Positions 1 through 8,060 of a DNA stretch of 64,000 bases are shown here, in pieces. Under the pieces are notes generated by a model, which had not been told where the DNA came from, searched no databases, and saw nothing but the letters and a program-made list of their open reading frames with translations. The DNA lies in assembly GCF_007859655.1 (NCBI RefSeq), contig NZ_CP042304.1, positions 1,426,001-1,490,000 of the forward strand, written 5' to 3'. The stretch's first letter is position 1. Every line of letters starts with the position of its first letter. The stretch comes from Devosia ginsengisoli (GTDB lineage Bacteria > Pseudomonadota > Alphaproteobacteria > Rhizobiales > Devosiaceae). A program made the position numbers and the translations under genes.

Positions 1-428
1 TCGGCACCATCGATCCGGCCCGAGAAAAGCAGGTGCGGCGCGGCCACCAGGTTCCACGTCGCTGGATCGAAAACTCCGCGGTGAAACTCGACACGGGCCA
101 CTCTGACATTGTGTCCGAACACCATATCCATCGGGCCATCAGCGGCCTTGCTGATATGGTCGAAGCCGTAGCTCACCGACCGGGCTTCCAGCCCGATGGC
201 ATCGACAATCTCAGGAACGGCCAGCAGCGTGCCGCCGCCGCGATAGTCACGGCTGACTGGCGTTTCTGCACCGGGCGGAACCACGTTGACCGACACATTG
301 TCTTCGCCGGTCCAGTAGTTGAACGTCTCCGCAGCACCGCCCAGCGTCTTGCCGTGGCAGGTCCAGAAATCGCGCAGCACCAAGGCTCCGCTTTCGAGGG
401 CGGTTATGGTTTCAACATCATAGGGCAT
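1..428 (-). CDS. Phage tail protein, partial (C-terminus outside window)
   Basis: A minus-strand frame starts with ATG at 428 (MPYDVETITALESGALVL) and stays open to the window edge, about 142 residues. It starts 4 bases after the stop of the 216-aa gene upstream and follows it in the late tail operon. The sequence includes a YWTGEDNVSVNVVPPG stretch and ends in VAAPHLLFSGRIDGA. It looks like a distal-tail or tail-tip protein of the kind that follows the tape measure in alphaproteobacterial siphophages, but I cannot name the family with certainty. Confidence 0.75.
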   Translation of the reverse strand, partial: MPYDVETITALESGALVLRDFWTCHGKTLGGAAETFNYWTGEDNVSVNVVPPGAETPVSRDYRGGGTLLAVPEIVDAIGLEARSVSYGFDHISKAADGPMDMVFGHNVRVARVEFHRGVFDPATWNLVAAPHLLFSGRIDGA

Positions 429-431
429 GGG

Positions 432-1082
432 CTACCGGCTATAGGTTTGCTCGGCCGAGAACTGGATTTCGCTATGCAGCCCGCCCTGCTTGGTCGGGAA
501 TGCACTGCCAGGCTCGATGCGGAATTTGGCGCAGGGCTTCTTGATGATCACGTCCGGCGTGCCAGCGATCGAGGCCGGCAGCGGCGGCCAGATTTCTGCC
601 GATGCAACCGCCCCGGTGATGGGGTTGGCCGTTCTCGCCTCGGCGAACTGGCCGAGGTAATAGCGGGACGTGTCGAATACGATGCCGAAATAGGTGCCAA
701 GCGGGATTTCATACCCAGCCGGAAAGCCCGAAAACGACACATGCAGCCGGTCGGTGATGACGTTGATGGCGGGCACGGTCGAGCCGATGACTGAACCGTC
801 CGGGTCGCTTGCAGGGTATGGCAGTCGCTTATTGTAGAGCAGGACGGTTTTCAGTCCCCCTGCCCGACTGTTGATCAGCGCCATGACGCCCTCCGCCTCG
901 GCGTTGAGCATAGGGACCGTAGTTGTCTCTGCACGCCATAGCGAAGGCGCCCGGTCGGCATAATGGGTCTCCCCGCCGCCCGTGGCCGAGCGCTGCTGTT
1001 GGAATCCCTGGACGAACTGCCAGTCCTGCACCTTGAATAGCTCAGCGAAGTCCGCTGCGGCGAACGGGTCAGCAAGCGCCAT
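432..1082 (-). CDS. Phage distal tail-type hypothetical protein, 216 aa
   Basis: This gene lies directly downstream of the tape measure gene (start 2 bases after its stop), where distal tail proteins normally sit. It has no signal peptide or membrane segment. It is rich in aromatic and small residues (GFQQQRSATGGGETHYADRAP near residue 30; SRYYLGQFAEARTANP near 140), compatible with a beta-rich virion protein. Position is the main evidence for a tail role, and I recognise no specific domain. The long plus-strand frame over it is antisense noise. Confidence 0.8.
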   Translation of the reverse strand: MALADPFAAADFAELFKVQDWQFVQGFQQQRSATGGGETHYADRAPSLWRAETTTVPMLNAEAEGVMALINSRAGGLKTVLLYNKRLPYPASDPDGSVIGSTVPAINVITDRLHVSFSGFPAGYEIPLGTYFGIVFDTSRYYLGQFAEARTANPITGAVASAEIWPPLPASIAGTPDVIIKKPCAKFRIEPGSAFPTKQGGLHSEIQFSAEQTYSR

Positions 1083-1083
1083 T

Positions 1084-3378
1084 TTAGCTGGCCCTCCGAA
1101 GCGGGTTCGCGTTGAACTTCGTGATGGCGTCGGGAAGCTGACGCTTGACCTCCTTGGTGATCTCGCGGGCCAGTGCCGGAGCGGTTTCCGGCGATGTGCC
1201 GGCAGGGACGTTGATCACGTTGTTGATGACCAGGTCGCCGGAGCGGCCATTGTCGTTGCTCTGGTTCTGATTTGCCGGTCGCGGCCGGGTGTGGTCGATG
1301 ACCGTCTCACGAGGGTGAAGCATCGCGAGGAAGCCGCCCTGCCCATCCAGCCCGCCAGTGCGGGGGCCATAACCCGTGTCTCCACCGCCAGCAAAGCCGG
1401 GGAAGAACCCTCCGCTGCTGCCGGTGATCGAGCTGGTGCCGAACAGGCCGCTACCCATTCCACCGCCAAAACCTCCGGTGAACCCACCCATCACAGCGCC
1501 AAAGATCATGTCGAAGATGCCATTAGCGGCCATGGTGAGAGCGCGATCAGCGATCTTGTCGAGAGCATTCGCCCCGGCATTGCCAAGCGCTTCCCAGAAG
1601 GACTGCCCCTCACGAAGGCCCGACTTCATGTCGGCAAAGAAGCCGGAGAACACCTCTTTGCCGAGATCGTAGATTTCGGTCAGACGCCGGGTCGATTCCT
1701 CTGCCGCTACCATCTCGGCCGCCAGCCCGGAGATTTCTGCCCGCTGTTCGCTCGACAGCTTGATGTTGTCGTTCGCCGCCTTGTTGAGCATGTCCTGCTC
1801 GTAGCGGAGCCGGTTGGCAGCCTCCTCGGTCATACCGAGCGCCTGGGCCTCAAGATGCTGCTCGGCGATGAACTGGCGGGCATCACGGGTCAGATCACGA
1901 TAGGCTTCGGCCTGCCGCTCGGCCTCTTTTGCAGCCGCCTTGGATGCCTTTTCATCGACACCCATGCTGTCAGCAAGGCCGCGCAAAGCATCAGCCGCGC
2001 CAGACGCGGCACCCTGAACAAACGTGACGGCCTCGCCCAGATAGTCGGTCGCCATGGCATCGCTCATGGCCTGTTCGGAATAACTGGCAACGGCAGCCGC
2101 AGCTCCAGCGTTGCGGTTGGGAATTTGTGGCGCGGTCAATTCGCCAGCGCCTGCCAGGGCACCGACGCCGGCGGCGGCCAGATGATTGACGCCTGGCAAT
2201 GGCAGCGTGGAGACCCACGACAGGAAGCCCAGAACCTGCGTCCGGCTTTCATTCAGCATGGTCGTGATGCCATCGAGAACCGATTGCGCGGCCTGGATGG
2301 TGATGTCGCCCAACACCGCTGGAAGCGTGGCCCACAGCACCTGGATGCCCTTAAACCCACCGACGAAGGCACCGATGATGAAGTTGATACCATCCTGCGC
2401 CGCCCCGACGATATCGACGCCCAGCATCTTGGTCAGTTCGTCCCGCCAGATGACCGCACCAGCGACGATGGCAACGAAGCCAGCAATGAGCAGCGCGGGC
2501 AGACCAACGGTGGCATAAATGGCCGTGGCAACGCCCCAGACGGCCTTGGCGACCGTGCCGAGCGAACCGACCACCGTAACCAACCCGGAAATGATCGCCG
2601 GGGAATACAGCAGCGCCAGACCGACAGCCGCTGCCGCAGCATAGGGTGCGATGACTTCCAGCCCATCGGCGAGGAAATTCAGCGTCATCTCGGCCGCAGC
2701 ACCCCAGTCCACGAACTGAAGGCCTGCAGCGACCAGCGCGATGATCCCGATAGTCATCAGCGACAATGGGCTGATGATTGCCCGAAGGCCCGTCACGATG
2801 CCCTCCAACGGCTTTTCCATCGTCGCAAAGACCGCGGAAAGCTGCGTGCCCTGCTGCAGGGCGATCTGGAGCGGATTCATGCCCATGGCCGCCGTCACAC
2901 CGATATCCTGGAACTGAGCTGCAATGTTCGCCGTGTTGAACGATCCACCCACGCCCACCATGCCCCTGCCGGGCTGCTGGCTCAGTTGGGCGGCGTGCTG
3001 CCGCTCCTGCTGCATCAACAGTTCCAGGGCCTGTTCTTCACGCAAATAGCCTGCGGCCACAGCGTTGGACATGGCTACCGCTGACTTTTCCGCCTGCTGC
3101 TGCAGTCGGATTCGCAGGGCAAACTGCCTGTCGATGGAACTGGCGGCCTGCTCGAAAACCCGCTGCTCCTTCGTGCGGCGGGCCACGCTTTCAGTCGTGA
3201 CCGCCAGGCCACGCTGCTGGGCGTCCTGCATCCGTTTCTGGGCGGCCTCGAAACGGGCAACGCCACCGGTGGCCATATCGGCAGCCTGACCGGCGTCCGA
3301 CATCTTCTTGCCGAACTGGTCGAGGGTCGCCAGCGATCCATCTGCACGGACGATCAGCCGGGTCACAACATCGGTCAT
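1084..3378 (-). CDS. Phage tail tape measure protein
   Basis: This is the longest late gene at 764 aa. It has the typical layout: an N-terminal helical coiled-coil part (MTDVVTRLIVRADGSLATL, then Gln/Ala-rich helices to about 140), hydrophobic segments around 190 to 320 (LMTIGIIALVAAGLQFV; LPALLIAGFVAIVAGAVIW), and a glycine-rich C-terminal part. It sits between the G/GT chaperones and the distal tail genes, as in most siphophages. Tape measure length sets tail length at about 1.5 angstrom per residue in known phages, which would suggest a tail near 110 nm. It overlaps the chaperone gene stop by 4 bases. Confidence 0.93.
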   Translation of the reverse strand: MTDVVTRLIVRADGSLATLDQFGKKMSDAGQAADMATGGVARFEAAQKRMQDAQQRGLAVTTESVARRTKEQRVFEQAASSIDRQFALRIRLQQQAEKSAVAMSNAVAAGYLREEQALELLMQQERQHAAQLSQQPGRGMVGVGGSFNTANIAAQFQDIGVTAAMGMNPLQIALQQGTQLSAVFATMEKPLEGIVTGLRAIISPLSLMTIGIIALVAAGLQFVDWGAAAEMTLNFLADGLEVIAPYAAAAAVGLALLYSPAIISGLVTVVGSLGTVAKAVWGVATAIYATVGLPALLIAGFVAIVAGAVIWRDELTKMLGVDIVGAAQDGINFIIGAFVGGFKGIQVLWATLPAVLGDITIQAAQSVLDGITTMLNESRTQVLGFLSWVSTLPLPGVNHLAAAGVGALAGAGELTAPQIPNRNAGAAAAVASYSEQAMSDAMATDYLGEAVTFVQGAASGAADALRGLADSMGVDEKASKAAAKEAERQAEAYRDLTRDARQFIAEQHLEAQALGMTEEAANRLRYEQDMLNKAANDNIKLSSEQRAEISGLAAEMVAAEESTRRLTEIYDLGKEVFSGFFADMKSGLREGQSFWEALGNAGANALDKIADRALTMAANGIFDMIFGAVMGGFTGGFGGGMGSGLFGTSSITGSSGGFFPGFAGGGDTGYGPRTGGLDGQGGFLAMLHPRETVIDHTRPRPANQNQSNDNGRSGDLVINNVINVPAGTSPETAPALAREITKEVKRQLPDAITKFNANPLRRAS

Positions 3379-3764
3379 TGCGGATCGTCCTCTTGGTTGT
3401 GGCGGGCGGCGAAATAGGCGTCATCGAGCACTTCGATGATCTCGATCTCCCATGGAAGCAGGCGAAGTCCGGAGAGCCGGTCGAAGGCGTCCAGATCAGC
3501 CCAGGAGATCGGTGTGGGGCCATATCCATTGCCGCCATTGCGGCTCCGGATGCGGCGAAACGCCGTCCACAAGTAGCGCAGCGCTTCGGGGAATGGCGGC
3601 AAGGCCAATTCGGCCTCAAGCTCGGCTTTCCGTTCCGGCGTCCGCGACCGGCTCAACTGCCCCTGCAGGTGTTCCCGGTAGGAATGGCCATCTTTATCGA
3701 CAGCCGACAGCGCGAATTCGCGCTCCGCATAGTCCAGCAGGTCTATTCGGAGCGCGGCGAAAAA
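3375..3764 (-). CDS. Tail assembly chaperone GT extension, reached by -1 frameshift
   Basis: The frame carrying this protein is open from inside the end of the upstream G-like gene to 3375. The only usual start codon in it is a poor TTG at 3656. Reading from the A/T run at 3760-3764 gives about 130 residues in frame (FFAALRIDLLDYAEREFALS, then SRSRTPERK), ending with a conserved-looking tail-chaperone motif (ISWADLDAFDRLSGL, LLPWEIEIIEVLDDAYF). The best reading is that it is made as a fusion to the G protein by programmed -1 frameshifting, as in lambda G/GT. The fusion should bind the tape measure and tube proteins during tail assembly. A separate TTG-initiated 93-aa product cannot be excluded. 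Confidence 0.75.
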   Translation of the reverse strand, partial: FFAALRIDLLDYAEREFALSAVDKDGHSYREHLQGQLSRSRTPERKAELEAELALPPFPEALRYLWTAFRRIRSRNGGNGYGPTPISWADLDAFDRLSGLRLLPWEIEIIEVLDDAYFAARHNQEDDPQ

Positions 3765-4195
3765 GATTTCTCGGCCGCCAGGAACTCCATAGCCTGGGTC
3801 AGCACGCCAACCCGCTTGGGATGGGAGAGGAATTCAATGGCGTTCTCAGGCGAGAACGGGAAGGGCTTGTCGCCGATGATCACTTCGGACCAGCCGACGA
3901 TGCGCGCGACCAGATCGGCAATGTTCTTGGCCCGAACCGCGTCGGGGATTTCCTCTTCCGCCTTCCACTTCCGGCCGTTGACCTGGCTCTGCTCGATCTG
4001 AGCGGACTTGTGCAGCCGTTCGCGGGCGAGGCGGTTATTCAGCGCTTCGGTCTTGGGATGGCCGGGGCCGGCGAATTCCCAGAACCAGCCGGTCGGATTG
4101 CCGGCGGCATCGAGCACCTGCATTTTGCCAGTATCGGAAGCCTCGAATGCGTCGAGACTGAAGGAAGGCACGGCCTTTTTGGCAGTGTCGGTCAT
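3743..4195 (-). CDS. Tail assembly chaperone, G-type
   Basis: A 150-aa acidic protein (MTDTAKKAVPSFSLDAFEA, GWFWEFAGPGHPKTEALNNR) lies between tail tube and tape measure, the standard position of the G protein. The region around residues 95-140 (KNIADLVARIVGWSEVIIGD, PFSPENAIEFLSHP) resembles the core of GTA-TIM-type tail chaperones. Its last codons overlap the -1 frame of the GT extension. The normal stop yields G alone; slippage at the run 3760-3764 yields G-GT. Confidence 0.85.
   Translation of the reverse strand: MTDTAKKAVPSFSLDAFEASDTGKMQVLDAAGNPTGWFWEFAGPGHPKTEALNNRLARERLHKSAQIEQSQVNGRKWKAEEEIPDAVRAKNIADLVARIVGWSEVIIGDKPFPFSPENAIEFLSHPKRVGVLTQAMEFLAAEKSFSPRSE
3757..3770 (-). other. Candidate -1 programmed frameshift site
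   Basis: On the minus strand the G gene reads AAA-TCT-TTT-TCG. The TTT codon can slip back one base onto another TTT within the five-T run (plus-strand A run 3760-3764) and continue as TTC-GCC in the open GT frame. This lies 6 codons before the G stop. The run is not the classic X-XXY-YYZ heptamer, because only the A-site tRNA re-pairs perfectly. The long open -1 frame with no good start of its own is the supporting evidence. Confidence 0.6.
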
Positions 4196-4292
4196 ATCGT
4201 ATTTCCTTTGTCGGAAGGGGCGAGGAGCGGCGCCGACACGCCACTCCTCTGGTCGCCGGAGCGACGTTGGTTCGGCTGTCGGGCCGATGGGA

Positions 4293-5477
4293 TTAAGCGG
4301 CGCTCGTCTGGAAGCCGATCATCGTGTTCGGATAGGCCCCGCCCCGCTCATCGACACCCACAAGGCAGGTGAAGGTGACGGTGCGGCCATTGTCCTGACC
4401 AAGCTCGCTCTTGGTGGCGCTCGCCAGGGTGATGTTTGGCAGGTAGAAGGCGCAGAAGTCGGCGGCGCCACTTTCGTTTTCCTCGAACACCAGATGCAGG
4501 CTCAGTTCGTCCTCATCGAGGTACTGCTGCACCCGGGCGATATCCTTCTTCAGCGCCGTCACAGACAGGGTGATCTGGGCCGAATTGGTGAACACTTCCG
4601 GCGTCAGCACCGAGCCGACGACAGGCGTTCCCGAGGCATTGAGCTGCAACGTCAGATCGATGCTGGACACGTCGAGAACATCGACGCCACCCAGCATGAT
4701 CTTAGCCTCCACCGCCGTCAGGCCGATGCTTGTGGTCTTGGTTGGGTCGGTGAAATACGGCGCCTCAGCACCCTCCAGAGCGTCCATGTCCTGGCCGACA
4801 ATGCCGAAGGTCAGCATTGTCATGCCGTTGGGCTGAAGCTGAAGCTGCATCGAGCCGATACGGCAGCCGGTGAAGATCTCGGTGCCGTCGATATCGGCCT
4901 CGTATTCTTCGAAGGTGTAGCTGTAGGGGGTAACACCCTGGACCAGTGATTTCGGCCGGGAAATGGACGCTGCAGTATCGGCCACGGCATCCGCGATCAG
5001 AGTCTCCGCGACCGTGATCGTGGTGGCATCAAGGTCCGTGATGCGCAGGTTGCGCGAGTTGTTGGCCGCCGTCGCGTGCCCCGTCAGGCGAATGATATCC
5101 CCGATGCGCAGGCCGAGGGCAATCGGGGAGCCCGAAGCCAGGACGATGGTGTTCGCGGTCGTGGTGATCGAGGTGAAGTCGGTCTCGTCAAGCTCAAGCG
5201 CAGCGCTGAACGTGCTGCGGAACACGGCCTCAATCATGTCGTCAAACGTTCCGACCGAAAGATCGACAGGGTAGCTGCCTGTTACCGACCGGGAGCCGTG
5301 GCGCCCGCGCGTCGACATACCATCCGAACGCAGTTCGTTGCTGTTGATCGGTTCCTTGGCGAGGTTGAGACCGCCCGAGTTGATGCGGCAGACCTTGGCG
5401 TCGGTCGCGCCAGGCAGCACGCCAAACGAGACTTCGCGCTTGCGGGAGACAAGCACATTCCGGCCTGACTGATACAT
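4293..5477 (-). CDS. Major tail tube protein
   Basis: The protein begins MYQSGRNVLVSRKREVSFGV and matches the pattern of tail tube proteins of the Phage_tube_2 type: an N-terminal arm, repeated beta-rich domains (TDFTSITTTANTIVLASG; GMTMLTFGIVGQDMDALEG), and an Ig-like C-terminal region. I chose the ATG at 5477 because a GGAG stands about 9 bases before it; the upstream ATG (5492) lies against a terminator hairpin with no ribosome site. It is followed by the G/GT chaperone genes, as expected. About 394 aa, long for a tube protein, which suggests an extra domain. Confidence 0.88.
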   Translation of the reverse strand: MYQSGRNVLVSRKREVSFGVLPGATDAKVCRINSGGLNLAKEPINSNELRSDGMSTRGRHGSRSVTGSYPVDLSVGTFDDMIEAVFRSTFSAALELDETDFTSITTTANTIVLASGSPIALGLRIGDIIRLTGHATAANNSRNLRITDLDATTITVAETLIADAVADTAASISRPKSLVQGVTPYSYTFEEYEADIDGTEIFTGCRIGSMQLQLQPNGMTMLTFGIVGQDMDALEGAEAPYFTDPTKTTSIGLTAVEAKIMLGGVDVLDVSSIDLTLQLNASGTPVVGSVLTPEVFTNSAQITLSVTALKKDIARVQQYLDEDELSLHLVFEENESGAADFCAFYLPNITLASATKSELGQDNGRTVTFTCLVGVDERGGAYPNTMIGFQTSAA

Positions 5478-5495
5478 AGGAGTAGGCTCCATCAG

Positions 5496-5524
5496 AAAAG
5501 CCCCTGCGGCAGTGCCGAGGGGCT
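5496..5524 (-). terminator. Rho-independent terminator-like hairpin before the tail tube gene
   Basis: On the minus strand AGCCCCT and AGGGGCT form a 7-bp GC-rich stem around a 12-base loop, followed by TTTTC. It stands between the head-completion genes and the tail tube gene, inside the late operon, so late transcription must read through it or restart after it. Confidence 0.65.
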
Positions 5525-5607
5525 GTTACGGGGATTGCCCACGTCATCGCGACGTTGGCGGTTCGCCTTGCCTAAGGGCGTGTGAGGCTACCGGCTCGCG
5601 CCGGAAT

Positions 5608-5817
5608 TCAGTGTTCGGTCTGCCGAACGGGGACGCGGTAAACTTCGCCGCTCATGGTGCGCAGGGTTTCGTATTCCCAGCCCGGCACATCCTGGCCATC
5701 GTCGGACGGCCATCGACTTTCGATCTCGCGCCCGTCGTCGGTGGGAATCCGATCAACTGTGACTTCGGTCGCGTTCTGCATCGTGATTTGGCGGGTCTTG
5801 GGTATGTTCATTTGCAT
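5608..5817 (-). CDS. Small phage protein, 69 aa, between tail terminator and tail tube
   Basis: The ATG at 5817 overlaps the stop of the gene upstream (TGATG), so translation is probably coupled. The protein begins MQMNIPKTRQITMQNATEV and is acidic, without membrane segment or Cys motif. Its place between tail terminator and tube genes suggests a head-tail or tail accessory role. I do not recognise its family. Confidence 0.7.
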   Translation of the reverse strand: MQMNIPKTRQITMQNATEVTVDRIPTDDGREIESRWPSDDGQDVPGWEYETLRTMSGEVYRVPVRQTEH

Positions 5818-6308
5818 CACCCCTGGTGGAAATACTGGAAGGGCACCGACATGGTGACCCGGAACCAATTGCCGGCATTGACGCCTGCAATCTCGCTTTG
5901 CGCCGCTGCATCGCCACCCTCATCAACGCGAGGAACCCAGGTGCGCAGGTAGCAGCCATCTGCCTCGTAGAGTTTTTTGCTGCGGAACAGTTCGCCGATG
6001 GTCTCGGCATATTGGGTGGCAAGATCCTCGCCCGTGCCATCCTCCACGAAGACGTGGACGTAGATCATGCCATTGGTCTGGCTCAGATGATCGCCCGGTA
6101 CGCCGACGCCGCGGATCGTCTGGCCTGGCATGGTCGCCATTTCCAGATAGACCCAAGGCTGGAAGGCCGGGAAACTAGACCCCGGCACAACCTCCTTGGG
6201 CGGCCATGGGTCGTCAGGAACCTCGTTCTGATAGGCAATGCGTGTCGTCGTCCAGCCAGCCTCAAGAGCGGCCCGAACTGCAGCCTTTGCGGCGCCATAG
6301 CTGCCCAT
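5817..6308 (-). CDS. Tail terminator-like protein (DUF4128-type)
   Basis: A 163-aa protein with an N-terminal helix (YGAAKAAVRAALEAGW), a central segment (GMIYVHVFVEDGTGED) and a late VTMSVPFQYFHQG strand. This layout fits the tail completion/terminator proteins that cap the tail tube and join it to the head. It lies between the neck gene and the tube gene, the usual position. Its stop overlaps the next start. Confidence 0.78.
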   Translation of the reverse strand: MGSYGAAKAAVRAALEAGWTTTRIAYQNEVPDDPWPPKEVVPGSSFPAFQPWVYLEMATMPGQTIRGVGVPGDHLSQTNGMIYVHVFVEDGTGEDLATQYAETIGELFRSKKLYEADGCYLRTWVPRVDEGGDAAAQSEIAGVNAGNWFRVTMSVPFQYFHQG

Positions 6309-6310
6309 AC

Positions 6311-6911
6311 TCAGCGCTCCCTGATTTCGAGGGCCGGATAGCGATATTCGCTCTTGTTCCCCCCCTGCTTGCTGGTGAGAACCGATCCGCCCATCAGCCC
6401 GCGATAGGTGAAGAAGATGCGCGCCTGATTGCCGAACCGCTGCTGCAAGGTGAATTCCGCCTGCTCATAGACATGCTCACTGCCGGGCACGCGCATGGTC
6501 ATCTTGCCCAGCTCAATCTTCCGCGAATACGGCATCGAATTGGAGATGATGATGTCGCCCTGCCCGTCCCAGCCAGCCAGATTGCGGGCCTCGACGCCGT
6601 CGACAAACAGCCGATGGTTCATGCGATAGGCACCGGAGAGAACCGGCGACAGGTCGAACAGCGTATCGAGCGCGACCTGCACCACTTCATCGAGGCGGGG
6701 ATAGACATAGATGATCGTCCCATCGGCCCGAACCTGCTCTTCCCGCGCGCCACGCACGCCGTCGACAGTCCGAATGAACCGGCTCGGCCGTGGATCGTCC
6801 TGCATAACCTTGGCGTGCTCGCGCTTTGCCAGCGCCGCCAGTGCCTGCTGTGTTTCCTCCCGGGTCGCCTGCGCAGCCAGGGGCGAACAGCCGCTGATTG
6901 GCCCCAGCCAT
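6311..6911 (-). CDS. Head-tail joining (neck) protein, frameshifted near 6881
   Basis: An ATG at 6911 overlaps the upstream stop (TGATG) and begins MAGANQRLFAP, but this frame soon leaves the coding register. The downstream frame is open from 6910 without a good start and reads LAAQATREETQQALAALAKR, then MQDDPRPSRF and a beta-rich body of the HK97 gp10 neck type. Removing one C from the four-C run at 6880-6883 joins the two into a single 199-aa protein. So the gene is either truncated by a one-base insertion, starts late at 6805, or the run is a sequence error. The distal part (VYEQAEFTLQQRFGNQARIF) is well preserved. Confidence 0.65.
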
Positions 6912-7153
6912 CAGGGAGCGCCTTGTGCCGTAGACGCACCGTAGATCGTGTCAGTGACGCGTTCATCGCGCCAAAAGGTATATCCACCATCCTCCCAAAC
7001 ATCCCTGCGGGGACGCGGTGCGGCTGGATAACGTGGCCAAGGGCTCTTAATCTCAATTTGCCGGACCCTGCGACCGAACCACCCCTTCCGAAACCGAAAG
7101 CGGCCGGTCGGGTGTTGCGCAGCGATCTCGCCATATGTGTGGATCATGGTCAT
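6911..7153 (-). CDS. Small phage protein, 80 aa, head-tail region
   Basis: The start MTMIHTYGEI at 7153 is chosen because ATGA there overlaps the upstream stop. The protein is basic and aromatic (FRFRKGWFGRRVRQIEIKSP, YTFWRDERV). Its stop overlaps the start of the neck gene. A virion connector role is likely from position only; I recognise no domain. Confidence 0.7.
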   Translation of the reverse strand: MTMIHTYGEIAAQHPTGRFRFRKGWFGRRVRQIEIKSPWPRYPAAPRPRRDVWEDGGYTFWRDERVTDTIYGASTAQGAP

Positions 7154-7470
7154 GTCAGCCTCACGCGCAGATTCCACCGAACCGGCGTCGTGCCAATATG
7201 GATGGGTTCGGCCGTCATGACCTTGCCGAGCTTGGCGCCGGCCGTGATGATAAAATCGTCGTTTTCCTTCGGCTGAAACGTGGCCAGCGACGATGGCGAG
7301 ACAACCACTTCCCGGTCCTGCTGAGTGATCAGCCCGACCAGTTGTTCGGCCTTGTAGCCACGGACGAAGCCGACTGCCGCTTGCTCAGTCGCACCGCGCT
7401 TGAACGCAATAGCCTGGCCATGGCGGGACAGTTGCCGATCAAGTTTTGCAATCGCCCGTTCTGGCGTCAT
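7150..7470 (-). CDS. Head-closure (stopper)-type protein, 106 aa
   Basis: A small beta-rich protein (QAIAFKRGATEQAAVGFVRG; EVVVSPSSLATFQPKENDDF; VRWNLRVRLT) that directly follows the head-tail adaptor gene, the usual position of the head-tail stopper that seals the portal after packaging. It overlaps both neighbours by 4 bases (ATGA). Assignment is by position and fold-like pattern. Confidence 0.7.
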   Translation of the reverse strand: MTPERAIAKLDRQLSRHGQAIAFKRGATEQAAVGFVRGYKAEQLVGLITQQDREVVVSPSSLATFQPKENDDFIITAGAKLGKVMTAEPIHIGTTPVRWNLRVRLT

Positions 7471-8054
7471 GGAGTGATCACCTTTAGGCCAGACAGTAGG
7501 CGCGACATGACAAGATCGACCGCCGCTTCAGTTGCATCGGGCGCCGCGTATGCGTCGGTTCCGATCCCTTCCACACTTTCCGACCGCAGCCCAACGCTTT
7601 GCGGGTCAAAGGCGAGAATACGACCAGCACCAACAATGACAGCCTGCTTGACCTGCGCCGGCACAACGCCAGTGCCCTCATCGGTTTCTTCGTCCAATTC
7701 ATACCCGGCGCGATACCGAACACGCACTTGGCCACTCGGCCCGCTGATCTTGATCCGGTCGAGCTCAACTGGGTCGGCCTCGAAGGAGACTTCAGCTCCA
7801 TCCGCTCCCGTCACCGATACAATTTCGATGACCGGCGGATAAGGCAGGCGATACCAGCGGCCAGGCTGGAGCGTAACAAGGGTGTCCAGCACCTGAACAC
7901 CAAAGGACCGCCCGACCCATCCTGTCGGGCCGTCAATACGCCCCTGCGCAGCAGCGATCGCGGCGAGCGCCGCGACATCGTCGTCGGGATAGGTGCCGGA
8001 AAGTTCGCTCGGCAGAACAATGGGGCTTGGGCCGGAGATTCTAATGGTCGACAT
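7467..8054 (-). CDS. Head-tail connector (gp6-like adaptor) protein
   Basis: A 195-aa protein starting MSTIRISGPSPIVLPSELSG. The DDDVAALAAIAAAQGRIDGP helix followed by LDTLVTLQPGRWYRLPYPPV and a helical C-terminal part (AAVDLVMSRLLSGLKVI) is the pattern of phage gp6-like head-tail connectors, which form a ring under the portal. It lies between the collagen-like gene and the stopper-like gene. Confidence 0.82.
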   Translation of the reverse strand: MSTIRISGPSPIVLPSELSGTYPDDDVAALAAIAAAQGRIDGPTGWVGRSFGVQVLDTLVTLQPGRWYRLPYPPVIEIVSVTGADGAEVSFEADPVELDRIKISGPSGQVRVRYRAGYELDEETDEGTGVVPAQVKQAVIVGAGRILAFDPQSVGLRSESVEGIGTDAYAAPDATEAAVDLVMSRLLSGLKVITP

Positions 8055-8060
8055 GCCGGC

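Noticed and set aside
982..3084. 700-aa plus-strand frame opposite the tape measure gene
   Set aside because: It is the antisense shadow of the tape measure protein, with His/Arg/Gln-rich sequence and no ribosome site.
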